Source: CAVUEG01 sp963740525 (lineage in GTDB: Bacteria > Actinomycetota > Actinomycetes > Propionibacteriales > Nocardioidaceae). From it: 64,000 nt of DNA. Of the stretch, positions 24,776-33,845 are shown piece after piece (the stretch's first letter is position 1; every line of letters begins with the position of its first letter). The notes beneath the pieces are model-generated. The model was not told the origin of the DNA, ran no database searches, and saw only the letters and a list, made by a program, of their open reading frames with translations. The position numbers and the translations under genes are program-made. The DNA lies in assembly GCA_963740525.1 (NCBI GenBank), contig CAVUEG010000005.1, positions 124,001 to 188,000 of the forward strand, written 5' to 3'.

Positions 24776-27091
24776 TCAGGGGTTGACCACGTCCACGGTG
24801 AGGAAGTGGTCGGCGCTCTCGTTGGTGACCGTGGCGGTCACTCCGGAGGCCGGCAGCTTCGTCGAGCCGTAGGGGTTGGCCGGGGACCAGTAGGCGTTCT
24901 CGCTGCTGTCGGAGAACGTCGACATGCCCGGTCCGTCGGCGGTGCAGGCGGAGTAGGTCTCCATGGTCGCCTTCTTCTTCTTGCCGACCATCACCTGCTT
25001 GTGCAGGCAGATCCCCTGCACGTCACGCACTCCGAACGTGGCGTCGTACGGCTGACGCCGGTTGCTCGGCTTGCTCCCGTCCGGGTAGGTGAACGGCGTC
25101 GGCCGGGCGTCGACCGGGAGCGCTGCTCCGTGGCCGGGCGTCGTCGAGGTGTTGTTGTTGGCGTAGGCCTTGTCGACGAGCCAGACCAGCATCCCCGGCT
25201 GGTAGGGGAAGAACTCCACCCAGTCGGGTCGGGTGATCCCCTCGGAGAAGTTGTACGGTCCCGTCTCCAACGTGGCGTCGTAGCCGACGTACTGCCGGTT
25301 CTCCATCAGGTAGTACATCTCGGTGGTGTTGGTGTCGCTGCCGGTCGAGATGCTCCAGCCGTCCGGGGTCCAGCCGTTGTCGCCGCTCTCGGCGCCGTCG
25401 GTGAACGTGGTCCGGTCCGCCTTGATCGCGATCGAGTCCAGGAACGCCCCGGCCTCGTTCACCCCGCCGTCGGTCTGGTAGCGGAAGCGGAAGAGCGACG
25501 CTGCACCCGGCTTGTAGGTGTACCGCAGCCCGGTCCAGCGGCCGCGGGAGTCCCCGTCGATCGGTGAGCCGGCCTGGGTCCAGGTGTCCCCGCCGTCGGT
25601 GGAGTACTCGGCGTACAGGTAGTCGTAGCCGGCCTCGATCGAGTACCACGCCTGCGTCGTCACAGTCACCGAACGCGCCGCCGGGACGCTACGGGTCAGC
25701 GTGTTGTTCAGGTTGTCCGCGCGACCGGTCCACCAGGCGTGCGTGCCCTCGGGCGGCGTCGCGTAGTTCACCGTCGTGACCTTGTCGGGCAGGTTCACCT
25801 TGACCGCCTGGTCGGCTTCGTTGGCCGCGGTGGCGTCGTCGTCGTAGGTGTGCTGCGCGGGGCCGAGGTTCACGGTCGCGCTCTCACCGTGGTTGACCTC
25901 GGAGTAGTCGAGCCAGCCCAGGTCGAGCTTCTCCTGCGGCCCCATCAGACCCGGCGTGGTGCCGATCCCGTCGGTGCCGTGGCCGAGCCAGGAACCGGAC
26001 GACATCAGGGTCCAGAAGGCAGTGGAGTTGTCGCCACCGTTCGTGTCGTAGTAGTCGGGCAGCCCGAGGTCGTGGCCGAACTCGTGGGCGAACACGCCCA
26101 GCCCGCCGTTCTCCGGCTCGACGGTGTAGTCGCCGATCCAGATCCCCGAGTCGCCGATCTGGGTGCCGCCGTAGGCCACCTGGGTGCCGTCATCGAGCGT
26201 GGGACCGGTGCTGCCGAAGCCGCGGTTGACGTACCAGCGGTGCGACCAGATCGCGTCGGCGCCCTGGGCGCCGCCGCCGGCCTCCTCGCCCTCGCCGGCG
26301 TGCACGGCCTGGAAGTGGTCGATGTAGCCGTCCGGCTCGTTGAAGTTGCCGTCGCCGTCCTGGTCGTAGCGGTCCCAGTGGTCGAACTGGGACAGGTAGT
26401 CGTGCGCCTCGGTCGGCGACATCTCCGCAGTGGAGTACCACGCGTTGGCCGAGTCGGTGATGAAGTCCCAGGCGCCGCCCTGGTCCTCGTGCGGGTTCGC
26501 GCCGTAGTACGCCGCGTTGTTCGGGACGGTCACCCAGTCGGACACCTCGCTGGTCGCGGAGTAGCGACCGCTGGAGAGCTGCTCGTAGTAGTTCTTGAAC
26601 GACTCGCCGCTGTCGGCGTTGAACATGCCGTCGTAGTGCGCCTGGTTGAAGTCGGGCACCCAGTAGGTCGAGTTGTTCTGCGTGCGGTCAGGCTCGGCGA
26701 TGGCGTTGTGAGCCGGGCCGGTGCCGCCGAACTGCGAGAGGATCGTGAAGATCTCGTCGCTCTTCCCGCCTGCGGGGAACTCGTAGTAGGTCGCGCCGTT
26801 GTCGTCGGTGCCACCGGCGACCGACTGCGGACCCTTGGGCATCTTGACGGTCGCGCCTCCGCCCGGCCGCTCGCGCAGCTTGGCCGAGTTGCTGTCGAGC
26901 ATTGCGAGCGCCTTGGTCCGCAGCCTGTTCTGCTGCTTGGTCAGCGGGCCTGGACGGTTGTCCGGCCGCGCCTTGGCGTTCGTCGTGCCCTTGTCCTTGC
27001 TCGGGGGTGCGGCCGAGGCCGGTGCGATCAGGGCGGTGGTGACCGCCAGGACCGCTGTGCCGGCGACCAGGCCGGGTGCCAACTTCTTCAA
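24776..27091 (-). CDS. secreted M6-family (immune inhibitor A-like) metalloprotease
   Basis: A 771-residue exported zinc protease. A signal peptide is clear (basic start MKKLAPG, hydrophobic core, cleavage after APASAA). A propeptide-like stretch follows. The zinc motif HEFGH is at residues 336-340, followed by DLGLPDYYDTN, as in the immune inhibitor A family. The C-terminal 350 residues are beta-rich, with a MAM/jelly-roll-like segment. The start is TTG 27091, chosen for the GGAGGAAACC site and because it begins the signal peptide. A strong terminator follows. Likely role: extracellular protein breakdown. Confidence 0.85.
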   Translation of the reverse strand: MKKLAPGLVAGTAVLAVTTALIAPASAAPPSKDKGTTNAKARPDNRPGPLTKQQNRLRTKALAMLDSNSAKLRERPGGGATVKMPKGPQSVAGGTDDNGATYYEFPAGGKSDEIFTILSQFGGTGPAHNAIAEPDRTQNNSTYWVPDFNQAHYDGMFNADSGESFKNYYEQLSSGRYSATSEVSDWVTVPNNAAYYGANPHEDQGGAWDFITDSANAWYSTAEMSPTEAHDYLSQFDHWDRYDQDGDGNFNEPDGYIDHFQAVHAGEGEEAGGGAQGADAIWSHRWYVNRGFGSTGPTLDDGTQVAYGGTQIGDSGIWIGDYTVEPENGGLGVFAHEFGHDLGLPDYYDTNGGDNSTAFWTLMSSGSWLGHGTDGIGTTPGLMGPQEKLDLGWLDYSEVNHGESATVNLGPAQHTYDDDATAANEADQAVKVNLPDKVTTVNYATPPEGTHAWWTGRADNLNNTLTRSVPAARSVTVTTQAWYSIEAGYDYLYAEYSTDGGDTWTQAGSPIDGDSRGRWTGLRYTYKPGAASLFRFRYQTDGGVNEAGAFLDSIAIKADRTTFTDGAESGDNGWTPDGWSISTGSDTNTTEMYYLMENRQYVGYDATLETGPYNFSEGITRPDWVEFFPYQPGMLVWLVDKAYANNNTSTTPGHGAALPVDARPTPFTYPDGSKPSNRRQPYDATFGVRDVQGICLHKQVMVGKKKKATMETYSACTADGPGMSTFSDSSENAYWSPANPYGSTKLPASGVTATVTNESADHFLTVDVVNP

Positions 27092-27380
27092 AAGGTTTCC
27101 TCCGCAGTGACGCGCCGACCCGTCGGAGGCTTGATCCTCCGGGACACGGCATCGGCGCGCGCCCAGAGTAGACCGACAGATGTGGCGTGGGTAACACCCC
27201 GACCGGAAGAGATTGCGAATTCGTCATATCCGACGACGGATCCTGCGGTGCCGTCCGTATGGTGGTGCGGATGTCCAGATGTCGGATGCCGGAGCGTGCG
27301 GCCGCCATCGGCCGGGAACATGGAATGACCGTGCGGTGTTCAGGTGGACGTCGCACCGAAACCGTCTTGAGGAGAGCCCC

Positions 27381-28616
27381 GTGTCACTTCCCGCACTCGT
27401 CGAGCCCGCCGACGAGCTCACCGTCGACGAGGTACGCCGCTACAGCCGGCACCTGATCATCCCGGACGTCGGGATGACGGGGCAGAAGCGGCTGAAGAAC
27501 GCGCGGGTCCTGGTGATCGGCGCCGGAGGTCTCGGCAGCCCGGCCCTGCTCTACCTGGCGGCCGCCGGTGTCGGCACCCTGGGGATCGCGGAGTTCGACG
27601 AGGTCGACGAGTCGAACCTGCAGCGCCAGATCATCCACGGGCAGAGCGACATCGGGAAGTCGAAGGCCGAGTCGGCCAAGGAGTCGATCGCCGAGACCAA
27701 CCCCCTGGTGAACGTGGTCGTGCACGACGTGCGGCTCGACAACGACAACGTGCTCGAGATCTTCGAGCAGTACGACCTCATCGTGGACGGCACCGACAAC
27801 TTCGCGACCCGCTACATGGTCAACGACGCGGCGTACTTCCTGAAGAAGCCGTATGTCTGGGGCTCGATCTACCGCTTCGACGGTCAGGCCAGCGTCTTCT
27901 GGCCGACCCTCAACGAGTTCGGCAACGACGGGCGGGCATCGGCCAGCGTCTCCGAGGCGCCCTGCTACCGCTGCCTCTACCCGGAGCCGCCCCCGCCGGG
28001 CATGGTGCCTTCGTGTGCCGAGGGCGGCGTGCTCGGCGTGCTCTGCGCCTCGATCGGGTCGATCCAGGTCAACGAGGCGATCAAGCTGCTGACCGGCATC
28101 GGTGACCCCCTCGTGGGCCGGCTGATGATCTACGACGCCCTCGAGATGGAGTACCGCAAGCTCAAGGTCCGCAAGGACCCGAACTGCGCCCTGTGCGGGG
28201 AGAACCCGACCGTGACCGGGCTGATCGACTACGACGCGTTCTGTGGCGCGATCAGCGAGGAGGCCGCGGAGGCCGCTGCCGACTCGACCATCTCCGTGAT
28301 CACGCTCGAGCAGATGCTCAAGGAGCGCGAGAACGGTGAGCGCGACTTCGTGCTGGTCGACGTGCGCGAGCCGAACGAGTTCGAGATCAACCGGATCCCG
28401 GGGTCCGTGCTGATCCCCAAGGGCGAGTTCCTCAACGGCAACGCGCTCGGGCTGCTCTCGCAGGACAAGCCGGTGGTCCTCCACTGCAAGTCCGGGGTCC
28501 GCTCCGCCGAGGCACTCGCCGTGCTCAAGGGGGCCGGCTACTCCGACGCCCTGCACGTCGGCGGCGGCGTCGTCGCCTGGGTGAACCAGGTCGACCCGTC
28601 CCAGCCGTCGTACTGA
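27381..28616 (+). CDS. moeZ: adenylyltransferase/sulfurtransferase MoeZ
   Basis: A 411-residue protein. The N-terminal ThiF/MoeB domain has the nucleotide loop VLVIGAGGLGSPALLYLAAAG, the DEVDESNLQRQIIH segment and Cys pairs CYRC and CALC for zinc. The C-terminal rhodanese domain carries the catalytic Cys369 in LHCKSGVRSAEAL. MoeZ adenylates and sulfurates ubiquitin-like sulfur carriers for molybdopterin, cysteine or thioamide formation. GTG 27381 is supported by GAGGAGAG. A molybdoenzyme lies 14 kb downstream and would need this cofactor pathway, but MoeZ is a housekeeping gene in actinobacteria. Confidence 0.9.
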   Translation: MSLPALVEPADELTVDEVRRYSRHLIIPDVGMTGQKRLKNARVLVIGAGGLGSPALLYLAAAGVGTLGIAEFDEVDESNLQRQIIHGQSDIGKSKAESAKESIAETNPLVNVVVHDVRLDNDNVLEIFEQYDLIVDGTDNFATRYMVNDAAYFLKKPYVWGSIYRFDGQASVFWPTLNEFGNDGRASASVSEAPCYRCLYPEPPPPGMVPSCAEGGVLGVLCASIGSIQVNEAIKLLTGIGDPLVGRLMIYDALEMEYRKLKVRKDPNCALCGENPTVTGLIDYDAFCGAISEEAAEAAADSTISVITLEQMLKERENGERDFVLVDVREPNEFEINRIPGSVLIPKGEFLNGNALGLLSQDKPVVLHCKSGVRSAEALAVLKGAGYSDALHVGGGVVAWVNQVDPSQPSY

Positions 28617-28700
28617 CGCTGCCCGGGCCGTGGCCCTTGAGGCCTAGGCTCGCTCAGCGACAGCAAACAGCGACAAACTCCCTCAGACGAACCCCCTGGA

Positions 28701-28740
28701 TGACCCGTTTGGGCTACTTTCCCGTAACCCGAACGGGTCA
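28701..28740 (+). promoter_or_regulatory. inverted repeat upstream of the secreted serine protease
   Basis: TGACCCGTT (28701-28709) and AACGGGTCA (28732-28740) are perfect 9-base arms 22 bases apart, 45 bases ahead of the protease ATG. Candidate operator; the regulator is unknown. Confidence 0.4.
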
Positions 28741-28785
28741 TCGTTCGTTGAACACCTATCTGTTCGATGACTGGGAAGGAACCTG

Positions 28786-29682
28786 ATGTTCTCCGAGCGA
28801 CTTCGCGCCCTGGCTGCTGCCGGCGCCGCCGCCACCCTCGCGGTGACCGGTATCGCCGCCACCGCCACCGCGGCCGATGCGGCCCGCGCACCCAAGACCA
28901 CGGCTGCCGCTGCGTGGGCTCCCGCCGCCACGGCGGCGATCCACCCCGGCACGATGATGTACACCGACGGCGCCCAGTGCACCGCGAACTTCGTCTTCAC
29001 CGACGGGGCCGGCGACACGATCGTCGGGTACGCCGCGCACTGCGCCGGCACCGGCACCGCCACCTCGACCAACGGCTGTGACACCGGGTCCCTGCCGCTC
29101 GGCACCAAGGTGGACTTCGTCGAGAACGGCTCACTGGTCAGCGGCGGCACCCGCGTCGGTGGCGGCACCCTCGTCTACTCCTCGTGGCTGACCATGCAGA
29201 AGAACGGCGAGACGGACCCGAACACCTGCGCGTACAACGACCTCGCGCTGGTCAAGGTCGACCCGGCCGACGCCGGCAAGGTCAACCCGAGCATCCCCTT
29301 CTGGGGCGGCCCCACGGGCATCGACACCAACGGCACCGCCGACGGTGACACCGTCTACTCCTACGGCAACTCCAGCCTGCGTGCCGGTGCCGAGCCGCTG
29401 AAGCCGAAGCAGGGTGCGAGCCTCGGTGACGACCCGGCCGATGGTGGCTGGTCGCACACGGTCTACACCGTGACCCCCGGGATCCCCGGTGACTCCGGCA
29501 GCGCGTTCATCGACGACCAGGGCCGCGCCCTCGGTGTCCTGTCGACCGTGCAGATCGCGCCGCTCGCCGGTGCCAACGGTGTGGGTGACTTCTCCAAGGA
29601 GTACGCCTACGCACAGGCCAACTCCGGGATCGCCGGACTGAGCCTGGCGCTCGGCACGGAGCCCTTCGCTCCGATTCTCTGA
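28786..29682 (+). CDS. secreted trypsin-like serine protease
   Basis: A 298-residue exported chymotrypsin-fold protease. The Ala-rich signal peptide spans about residues 1-33. The catalytic triad is visible as His85 (GYAAHCAG), Asp152 (NDLALVKV) and Ser237 (PGDSGSAF). Cysteines near 65, 86, 102 and 148 could form disulfides. AAGGAACC precedes ATG 28786. A strong terminator follows the stop. Together with the M6 protease it suggests an extracellular proteolytic lifestyle; substrate unknown. Confidence 0.85.
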   Translation: MFSERLRALAAAGAAATLAVTGIAATATAADAARAPKTTAAAAWAPAATAAIHPGTMMYTDGAQCTANFVFTDGAGDTIVGYAAHCAGTGTATSTNGCDTGSLPLGTKVDFVENGSLVSGGTRVGGGTLVYSSWLTMQKNGETDPNTCAYNDLALVKVDPADAGKVNPSIPFWGGPTGIDTNGTADGDTVYSYGNSSLRAGAEPLKPKQGASLGDDPADGGWSHTVYTVTPGIPGDSGSAFIDDQGRALGVLSTVQIAPLAGANGVGDFSKEYAYAQANSGIAGLSLALGTEPFAPIL

Positions 29683-29702
29683 CGGCTCCCTGAACCACGG
29701 GG

Positions 29703-29742
29703 GTCGCGGCCCCGTCCTCCTCGTGAGGGCGGGGCCGCGAGC
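29703..29742 (+). terminator. terminator after the serine protease gene
   Basis: A GC-rich stem of about 17 pairs, left arm GTCGCGGCCCCGTCCTC and right arm GAGGGCGGGGCCGCGAGC, with a CTCGT loop, followed by GTTTCTC. Confidence 0.8.
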
Positions 29743-29823
29743 CGTTTCTCGGCCCGATGGTCAGCTTCCTGACTCTCCTGCCGGACGTGACTCGGCCGTG
29801 ACACGGCCGTGACCGCCAGCCGG

Positions 29824-29829
29824 TAGCCT
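29824..29829 (+). promoter_or_regulatory. leaderless-type -10 box for the DUF4129-MoxR-DUF58 operon
   Basis: TAGCCT, six bases, then ATG 29836. Confidence 0.55.
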
Positions 29830-29835
29830 CCGGCC

Positions 29836-30540
29836 ATGAGTCGGGGGTGGAGGTCTCAAGGGGCCGTCCTGGCCGGGATCGTCGCGATCGGCCTCCTTGT
29901 GTGGGCGAGCACGGCCGGGCCGGAGGCCTTCGTCGGCCCGTCCGGCCGGCGCAGGGCCCCACGCTCTCTGCCCACTCTCACCACCGCACCCACCGGGTCC
30001 GCGACCGCGTCCTCGAGGCTGCAGGACCAGAAGGTGGCGTCGCCGCTGGACCTCCAGTGGCTCGGGGACCTGTTGCTCTACTCGCTGATCCTGGCGCTCG
30101 CCCTGCTGGTCGGTTGGCTGCTCCTGATCCTGTGGCGGCGCCGCCCGCCGCGCCTGCCCGAGGCACTCGACGTCGACTTCGTCGAGATCCCCGAGGGAGT
30201 CCGGGTCAGCCGCAGGCTCGGGGGCGACCGGTCGAGGCAGCTGGCGGTGCTGGACGAGGGAACGCCGCGCAACGGGATCGTGCAGTGCTGGAACCGGTTG
30301 GAGGAGATCATCGCCGAGGCGGGGCTTCCCCGGCGGGACTGGGAGACGTCCGCGGAGTTCACCGTCCGCGTGCTCCACTCGCTCGACCTCGACCCGCACG
30401 CGATCGGTGAGCTGGCCCGGCTCTACCGCGAGGCGCGGTTCTCCGAGCACGACCTCGGCGAGCCACAGCGAGCCGCGGCCCGCGAGGCCCTCGACTCCCT
30501 GCACCGCGACCTCGCCGCACGACGGCCGGTGGGGACATGA
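29836..30540 (+). CDS. DUF4129-domain membrane protein
   Basis: A 234-residue protein with an N-terminal hydrophobic segment (VLAGIVAIGLLVWAS), a Pro/Thr-rich linker, a second membrane segment (LILALALLVGWLLLILW) and a C-terminal DUF4129 helical domain, where VLHSLDLDPHAIGELARLYREARFSEHDL is the diagnostic block. First gene of a tightly overlapping operon with MoxR and DUF58 proteins, a frequent actinobacterial set thought to act in envelope protein maturation. It seems leaderless. Confidence 0.8.
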   Translation: MSRGWRSQGAVLAGIVAIGLLVWASTAGPEAFVGPSGRRRAPRSLPTLTTAPTGSATASSRLQDQKVASPLDLQWLGDLLLYSLILALALLVGWLLLILWRRRPPRLPEALDVDFVEIPEGVRVSRRLGGDRSRQLAVLDEGTPRNGIVQCWNRLEEIIAEAGLPRRDWETSAEFTVRVLHSLDLDPHAIGELARLYREARFSEHDLGEPQRAAAREALDSLHRDLAARRPVGT

Positions 30541-31040
30541 GCGGGCACTCCGACCGCGGAGCCGTCCGCTGGTGGCCGCGGGTGCTCGCGGCCTTCCTGG
30601 TCTGGCTGGTCGCCACCGCCGCGGCGTACCTCGGTGGCAACCACCCGCGTCCGCTGGTGATGGCGCTGGTGGTCGCCACCGCCGCCGGTGCTCTGTGGCT
30701 GTTCCTCGACGCCTCGGCCGTCGTGGAGACGACCCGGTGGCCGCGTCCGGAGCCCGACCCGGTGCGACCGGTCGGCGAGGACGCGCGTACGGCGCTCCTC
30801 CAGCGAGTGATCTCGAGCCAGCTCGAGTCCCGGCAGGTCAACGACCAGCTCCGCCTGCACCTCGCCGACATCGCCGACCGCCAGCTGATGCTGCACCACG
30901 GGGTGACGATGGAGCGCGACCCTTCCCAGGCCGAGGGGTTGCTCGGGCCCGAGCTCGTGGACTATCTCGGCCGGGACACCCCACCCCGGCTCTCGACCAC
31001 CCAGATCGACCGCATGCTGACCAGAATCGAGGACCTGTGA
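30537..31040 (+). CDS. two-helix membrane protein of the MoxR operon
   Basis: A 167-residue protein with two closely spaced N-terminal hydrophobic segments (VLAAFLVWLVATAAAYLG and VMALVVATAAGALWLF), then a cytoplasmic helical domain with RVISSQLESRQVNDQLRLHLADIADR. ATGA overlaps both neighbours. No named family is recognised, but a protein of this kind usually lies between DUF4129 and MoxR genes in actinobacteria. Confidence 0.7.
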   Translation: MSGHSDRGAVRWWPRVLAAFLVWLVATAAAYLGGNHPRPLVMALVVATAAGALWLFLDASAVVETTRWPRPEPDPVRPVGEDARTALLQRVISSQLESRQVNDQLRLHLADIADRQLMLHHGVTMERDPSQAEGLLGPELVDYLGRDTPPRLSTTQIDRMLTRIEDL

Positions 31041-32044
31041 CCGAGCAGACCATGAGCCCGATGAGTCCTGGGGACCCCATGAGCGTGGCCGAGGCCTCCC
31101 GGCGTGCCGGCGAGGTGCTGGACGAGGTGCAGAAGGCGGTCGTCGGCAAGCGGGCGGCACTGACCCTGATCCTCAGCAGCGTGCTGGCCGGGGGGCACGT
31201 GCTCATCGAGGACTTCCCCGGCCTCGGCAAGACCCTCGCCGCGCGGTCCTTCGCCCAGACGCTCGGACTGACCTTCACCCGTGCCCAGTTCACGCCGGAC
31301 CTGCTCCCGGCCGACCTGACCGGGTCCTTCATCTACGACCAGCGGCAGTCGATCTTCGAGTTCCGCAAGGGCCCGCTGTTCACCGGGCTGCTGCTGGCCG
31401 ACGAGATCAACCGGACGCCGCCCAAGACCCAGTCGGCGCTCCTGGAGGCCATGCAGGAGCGGCAGATCACCGTGGAGGGTCAGACCTTCCCGCTCGAGGC
31501 GCCGTTCCACGTGCTCGCGACGGCCAACCCGGTCGAGTACGAGGGCACCTACCCGCTGCCGGAGGCCCAGCTCGACCGGTTCCTGATGCGGGTCAGCTTC
31601 GGCTACCCGACCGAGGACCAGGAGTGGGACGTGCTCGAGCGGCGCCTGCGGCGACGCCGCGACGACGTACGGCTCGACGCGGTCACCGACGCGGCCGGTC
31701 TGCTCGCCATGCAGGCGGCGGTCGAGACGATCACGGTCGACGAGAGCGTCGGCAGGTACTGCGTCTCGCTGACCACGGCCACCCGCTCCCATCCTCAGGT
31801 GCTGATGGGGTCCTCGCCGCGCGGGGCGCTGGCCCTGATGCTGTGTGCGCGCGCCCATGCCGTGGTCGAAGGGCGTGACTACGTGGTGCCGGAGGACGTG
31901 AAGACCGTGGCACCCTCGGTGCTGGCGCACCGGATCACGGTCAAGCCGGAGCTGTGGATGAGCGACGTGAGCGGCGCCTCTGTCGTCAGCGGGGTCCTCG
32001 CCCAGGTGCCGACGCCGCGAGCCCTGGAGGGTCACCGGCCGTGA
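31037..32044 (+). CDS. MoxR-family AAA+ ATPase
   Basis: A 335-residue ATPase. Walker A is EDFPGLGKT, Walker B LLLADEINRTPPKTQ, and sensor 1 is in HVLATANPVEYEG; the lid domain holds VLMGSSPRGALALMLCARA. MoxR proteins act as chaperones that load or mature partner complexes, often with a DUF58 protein encoded next door, as here. GTG 31037 overlaps the previous stop. ATG starts at 31052 and 31079 are possible. Confidence 0.9.
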   Translation: MTEQTMSPMSPGDPMSVAEASRRAGEVLDEVQKAVVGKRAALTLILSSVLAGGHVLIEDFPGLGKTLAARSFAQTLGLTFTRAQFTPDLLPADLTGSFIYDQRQSIFEFRKGPLFTGLLLADEINRTPPKTQSALLEAMQERQITVEGQTFPLEAPFHVLATANPVEYEGTYPLPEAQLDRFLMRVSFGYPTEDQEWDVLERRLRRRRDDVRLDAVTDAAGLLAMQAAVETITVDESVGRYCVSLTTATRSHPQVLMGSSPRGALALMLCARAHAVVEGRDYVVPEDVKTVAPSVLAHRITVKPELWMSDVSGASVVSGVLAQVPTPRALEGHRP

Positions 32045-33345
32045 GCCAGTGGCAGCCGACCGGCTCCTTCGTCCGTGCGGCACTGGGGTCGCTCGGCCTC
32101 GCCCTGGTCGCGGTGGCCACCGGGAGGCCAGACGTGGTCGTGCTCGCCGCTCCGCTCGCCGTCTTCGCCCTCGGTGCGCTGCTCGGCCGGCCCCGGCGCG
32201 ACCCGACGTACTCGACCCAGCTCGCGCGGAGTGCGGTCCGTGAGGGCGAGGGCACCCGGATCCGTACGGTGCTGGAGGGCGCGGAAGGGATCGAGCTCGC
32301 GCAGAGCGTGCTCGCCAGCCGGCCGATGCTCGCCACCCGGCCGCCCCGAGGGGTGGTGACCCGTGTGGTCCGACTCCCCGATGAGTCGGTGGTGCTGGAG
32401 ACGCCCGTGAGTCCCCGCCGGTGGGGCGTGCACACGGTGGGCGCGGGCGTGCTGGTCGCGGTCAGCCCCTGGGGTGGCTTCCAGTGGTTCGCGGAGCTGG
32501 CCACGAACCGGTTGCGGGCGCTGCCGCTCGCGGGCGCCTTCGACAGCCGCGCCCCGGCACCGCACCCGGTGGGCCTCGTGGGCGCACACCGCTCCCAGCG
32601 GCCCGGGGACGGGTCGGAGTTCTTCGGGATCCGGCCGTTCCAGGTCGGCGACCGCCTCCGCAGGATCCAGTGGCGCGTCTCGGCGCGCACCGGCGAGCTG
32701 CACGTCACCGCGACCCATGCCGAGGAGGACACCAGCATCCTGCTCGTGGCCGACGCCGGCGTCGATGTCGGGCTGAGCCAAGGACTGGAGGGCCGGGCCA
32801 GCAGCCTGGACACCACGGTGCGCGCGGCGGCCGCGGTGGCGGAGCACTACCTGCGGACGGGCGACCGAGTCGGCCTGCGCGTCCTCGGCTCGGCCCGTCA
32901 CGCGAGGGCGCCGATGGGCTCGGGCAGCAGGCACCTTCGTCGGCTGCTGGACACGCTGGCCGAGGTGACGCCGGGACGGCCGGACCCCGACGAGGTGACA
33001 CCGGGTTCCTTCGGCGCCTCGGCCGGCACGGTCGTGATGATGCTGTCGCCCATGCTCTCCGACCAGGTGGTCACCGCGACGCTCACGCTGGCCGCCCGCG
33101 GGCTCGACGTGGTGGTGATCGACACGCTCCCGAGCGACCACGGTGAGGAAGGCGCCCACCCAGGAACCGAGGGTGCCGTCGTCTCCCTGGCCTGGCGGAT
33201 GCGCCGGCTGGAGCGCGACTGGATGCTCGCCCGGCTGAGCCGCGCCGGGATCCCGGTGGTGGTGTGGCGCGGCCCCGGGACGCTGGACGAGGTGCTCCGC
33301 CGCCTCTCTCGACGCGCCGCGATGCCTCGGATGGTGCGCGGATGA
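32041..33345 (+). CDS. DUF58-domain protein
   Basis: A 434-residue protein with an N-terminal pair of hydrophobic segments and the DUF58 signature GSEFFGIRPFQVGDRLRRIQW followed by SARTGELHV. Further on is a von Willebrand A-like region starting ILLVADAGVDVG. Such proteins are the usual partners of MoxR ATPases. GTG 32041 overlaps the MoxR stop (GTGA) and it is coupled to the following gene by ATGA. Confidence 0.85.
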   Translation: MSQWQPTGSFVRAALGSLGLALVAVATGRPDVVVLAAPLAVFALGALLGRPRRDPTYSTQLARSAVREGEGTRIRTVLEGAEGIELAQSVLASRPMLATRPPRGVVTRVVRLPDESVVLETPVSPRRWGVHTVGAGVLVAVSPWGGFQWFAELATNRLRALPLAGAFDSRAPAPHPVGLVGAHRSQRPGDGSEFFGIRPFQVGDRLRRIQWRVSARTGELHVTATHAEEDTSILLVADAGVDVGLSQGLEGRASSLDTTVRAAAAVAEHYLRTGDRVGLRVLGSARHARAPMGSGSRHLRRLLDTLAEVTPGRPDPDEVTPGSFGASAGTVVMMLSPMLSDQVVTATLTLAARGLDVVVIDTLPSDHGEEGAHPGTEGAVVSLAWRMRRLERDWMLARLSRAGIPVVVWRGPGTLDEVLRRLSRRAAMPRMVRG

Positions 33346-33845
33346 CCCGCCAGCAGGGGGTGATCCGGGTCCTGATCGCGGTGCTGCCCCAGGGTGTCCT
33401 GCTGGCCGAGATGGGTGCCGGGGCCTCGTTCACGGCCTGGTTCTCGCTGGTGCTCCTGGTGCTGGGTCTGGTCGCGGCCTGGCTCCCGGACTCCCAGGCC
33501 GGGCTGGGCGTCCTCCTGGTCGCCGGATGGCACTGGATCACCGTCGACGCCGACCGCATCGGCGGCTGGGTGCTCCTGGCCGCGGCAGTCCTGCTCGGCT
33601 TCCACCTGCTCTGCCTGCTCGCGGCTCTCGGCCCCGGCTGGGTCGACCTCGACCGGGCGCTCTGGCCGCTGTGGCTGAGACGCGTGGCGCTGGCGATGCT
33701 GGTCGCGGCGCTGACCTGGGTCGGCGTACGCCTAGCGCAGGGCGCTGAGGTGTCCGCCGGAGGGGTGCCCTTCGCCGTCGGGCTGGTGGTGCTCGCCGGC
33801 TGGGCGATGGTCCTCGGCCGGCGGATGCGTGTGGAGCGGTGGTGA
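33342..33845 (+). CDS. integral membrane protein of the MoxR operon
   Basis: A 167-residue protein that is almost entirely membrane-embedded, with about five hydrophobic segments (for example WFSLVLLVLGLVAAWLP and WVLLAAAVLLGFHLLCLLAA). Coupled at both ends by four-base overlaps. No family recognised; probably a membrane anchor or partner in the MoxR-DUF58 assembly. Confidence 0.7.
   Translation: MTRQQGVIRVLIAVLPQGVLLAEMGAGASFTAWFSLVLLVLGLVAAWLPDSQAGLGVLLVAGWHWITVDADRIGGWVLLAAAVLLGFHLLCLLAALGPGWVDLDRALWPLWLRRVALAMLVAALTWVGVRLAQGAEVSAGGVPFAVGLVVLAGWAMVLGRRMRVERW

Noticed and set aside
25739..27328. Long plus-strand open frame opposite the M6 protease
   Set aside because: Val/Gly/Arg-rich shadow of a well-supported gene with signal peptide and zinc motif; no family pattern.
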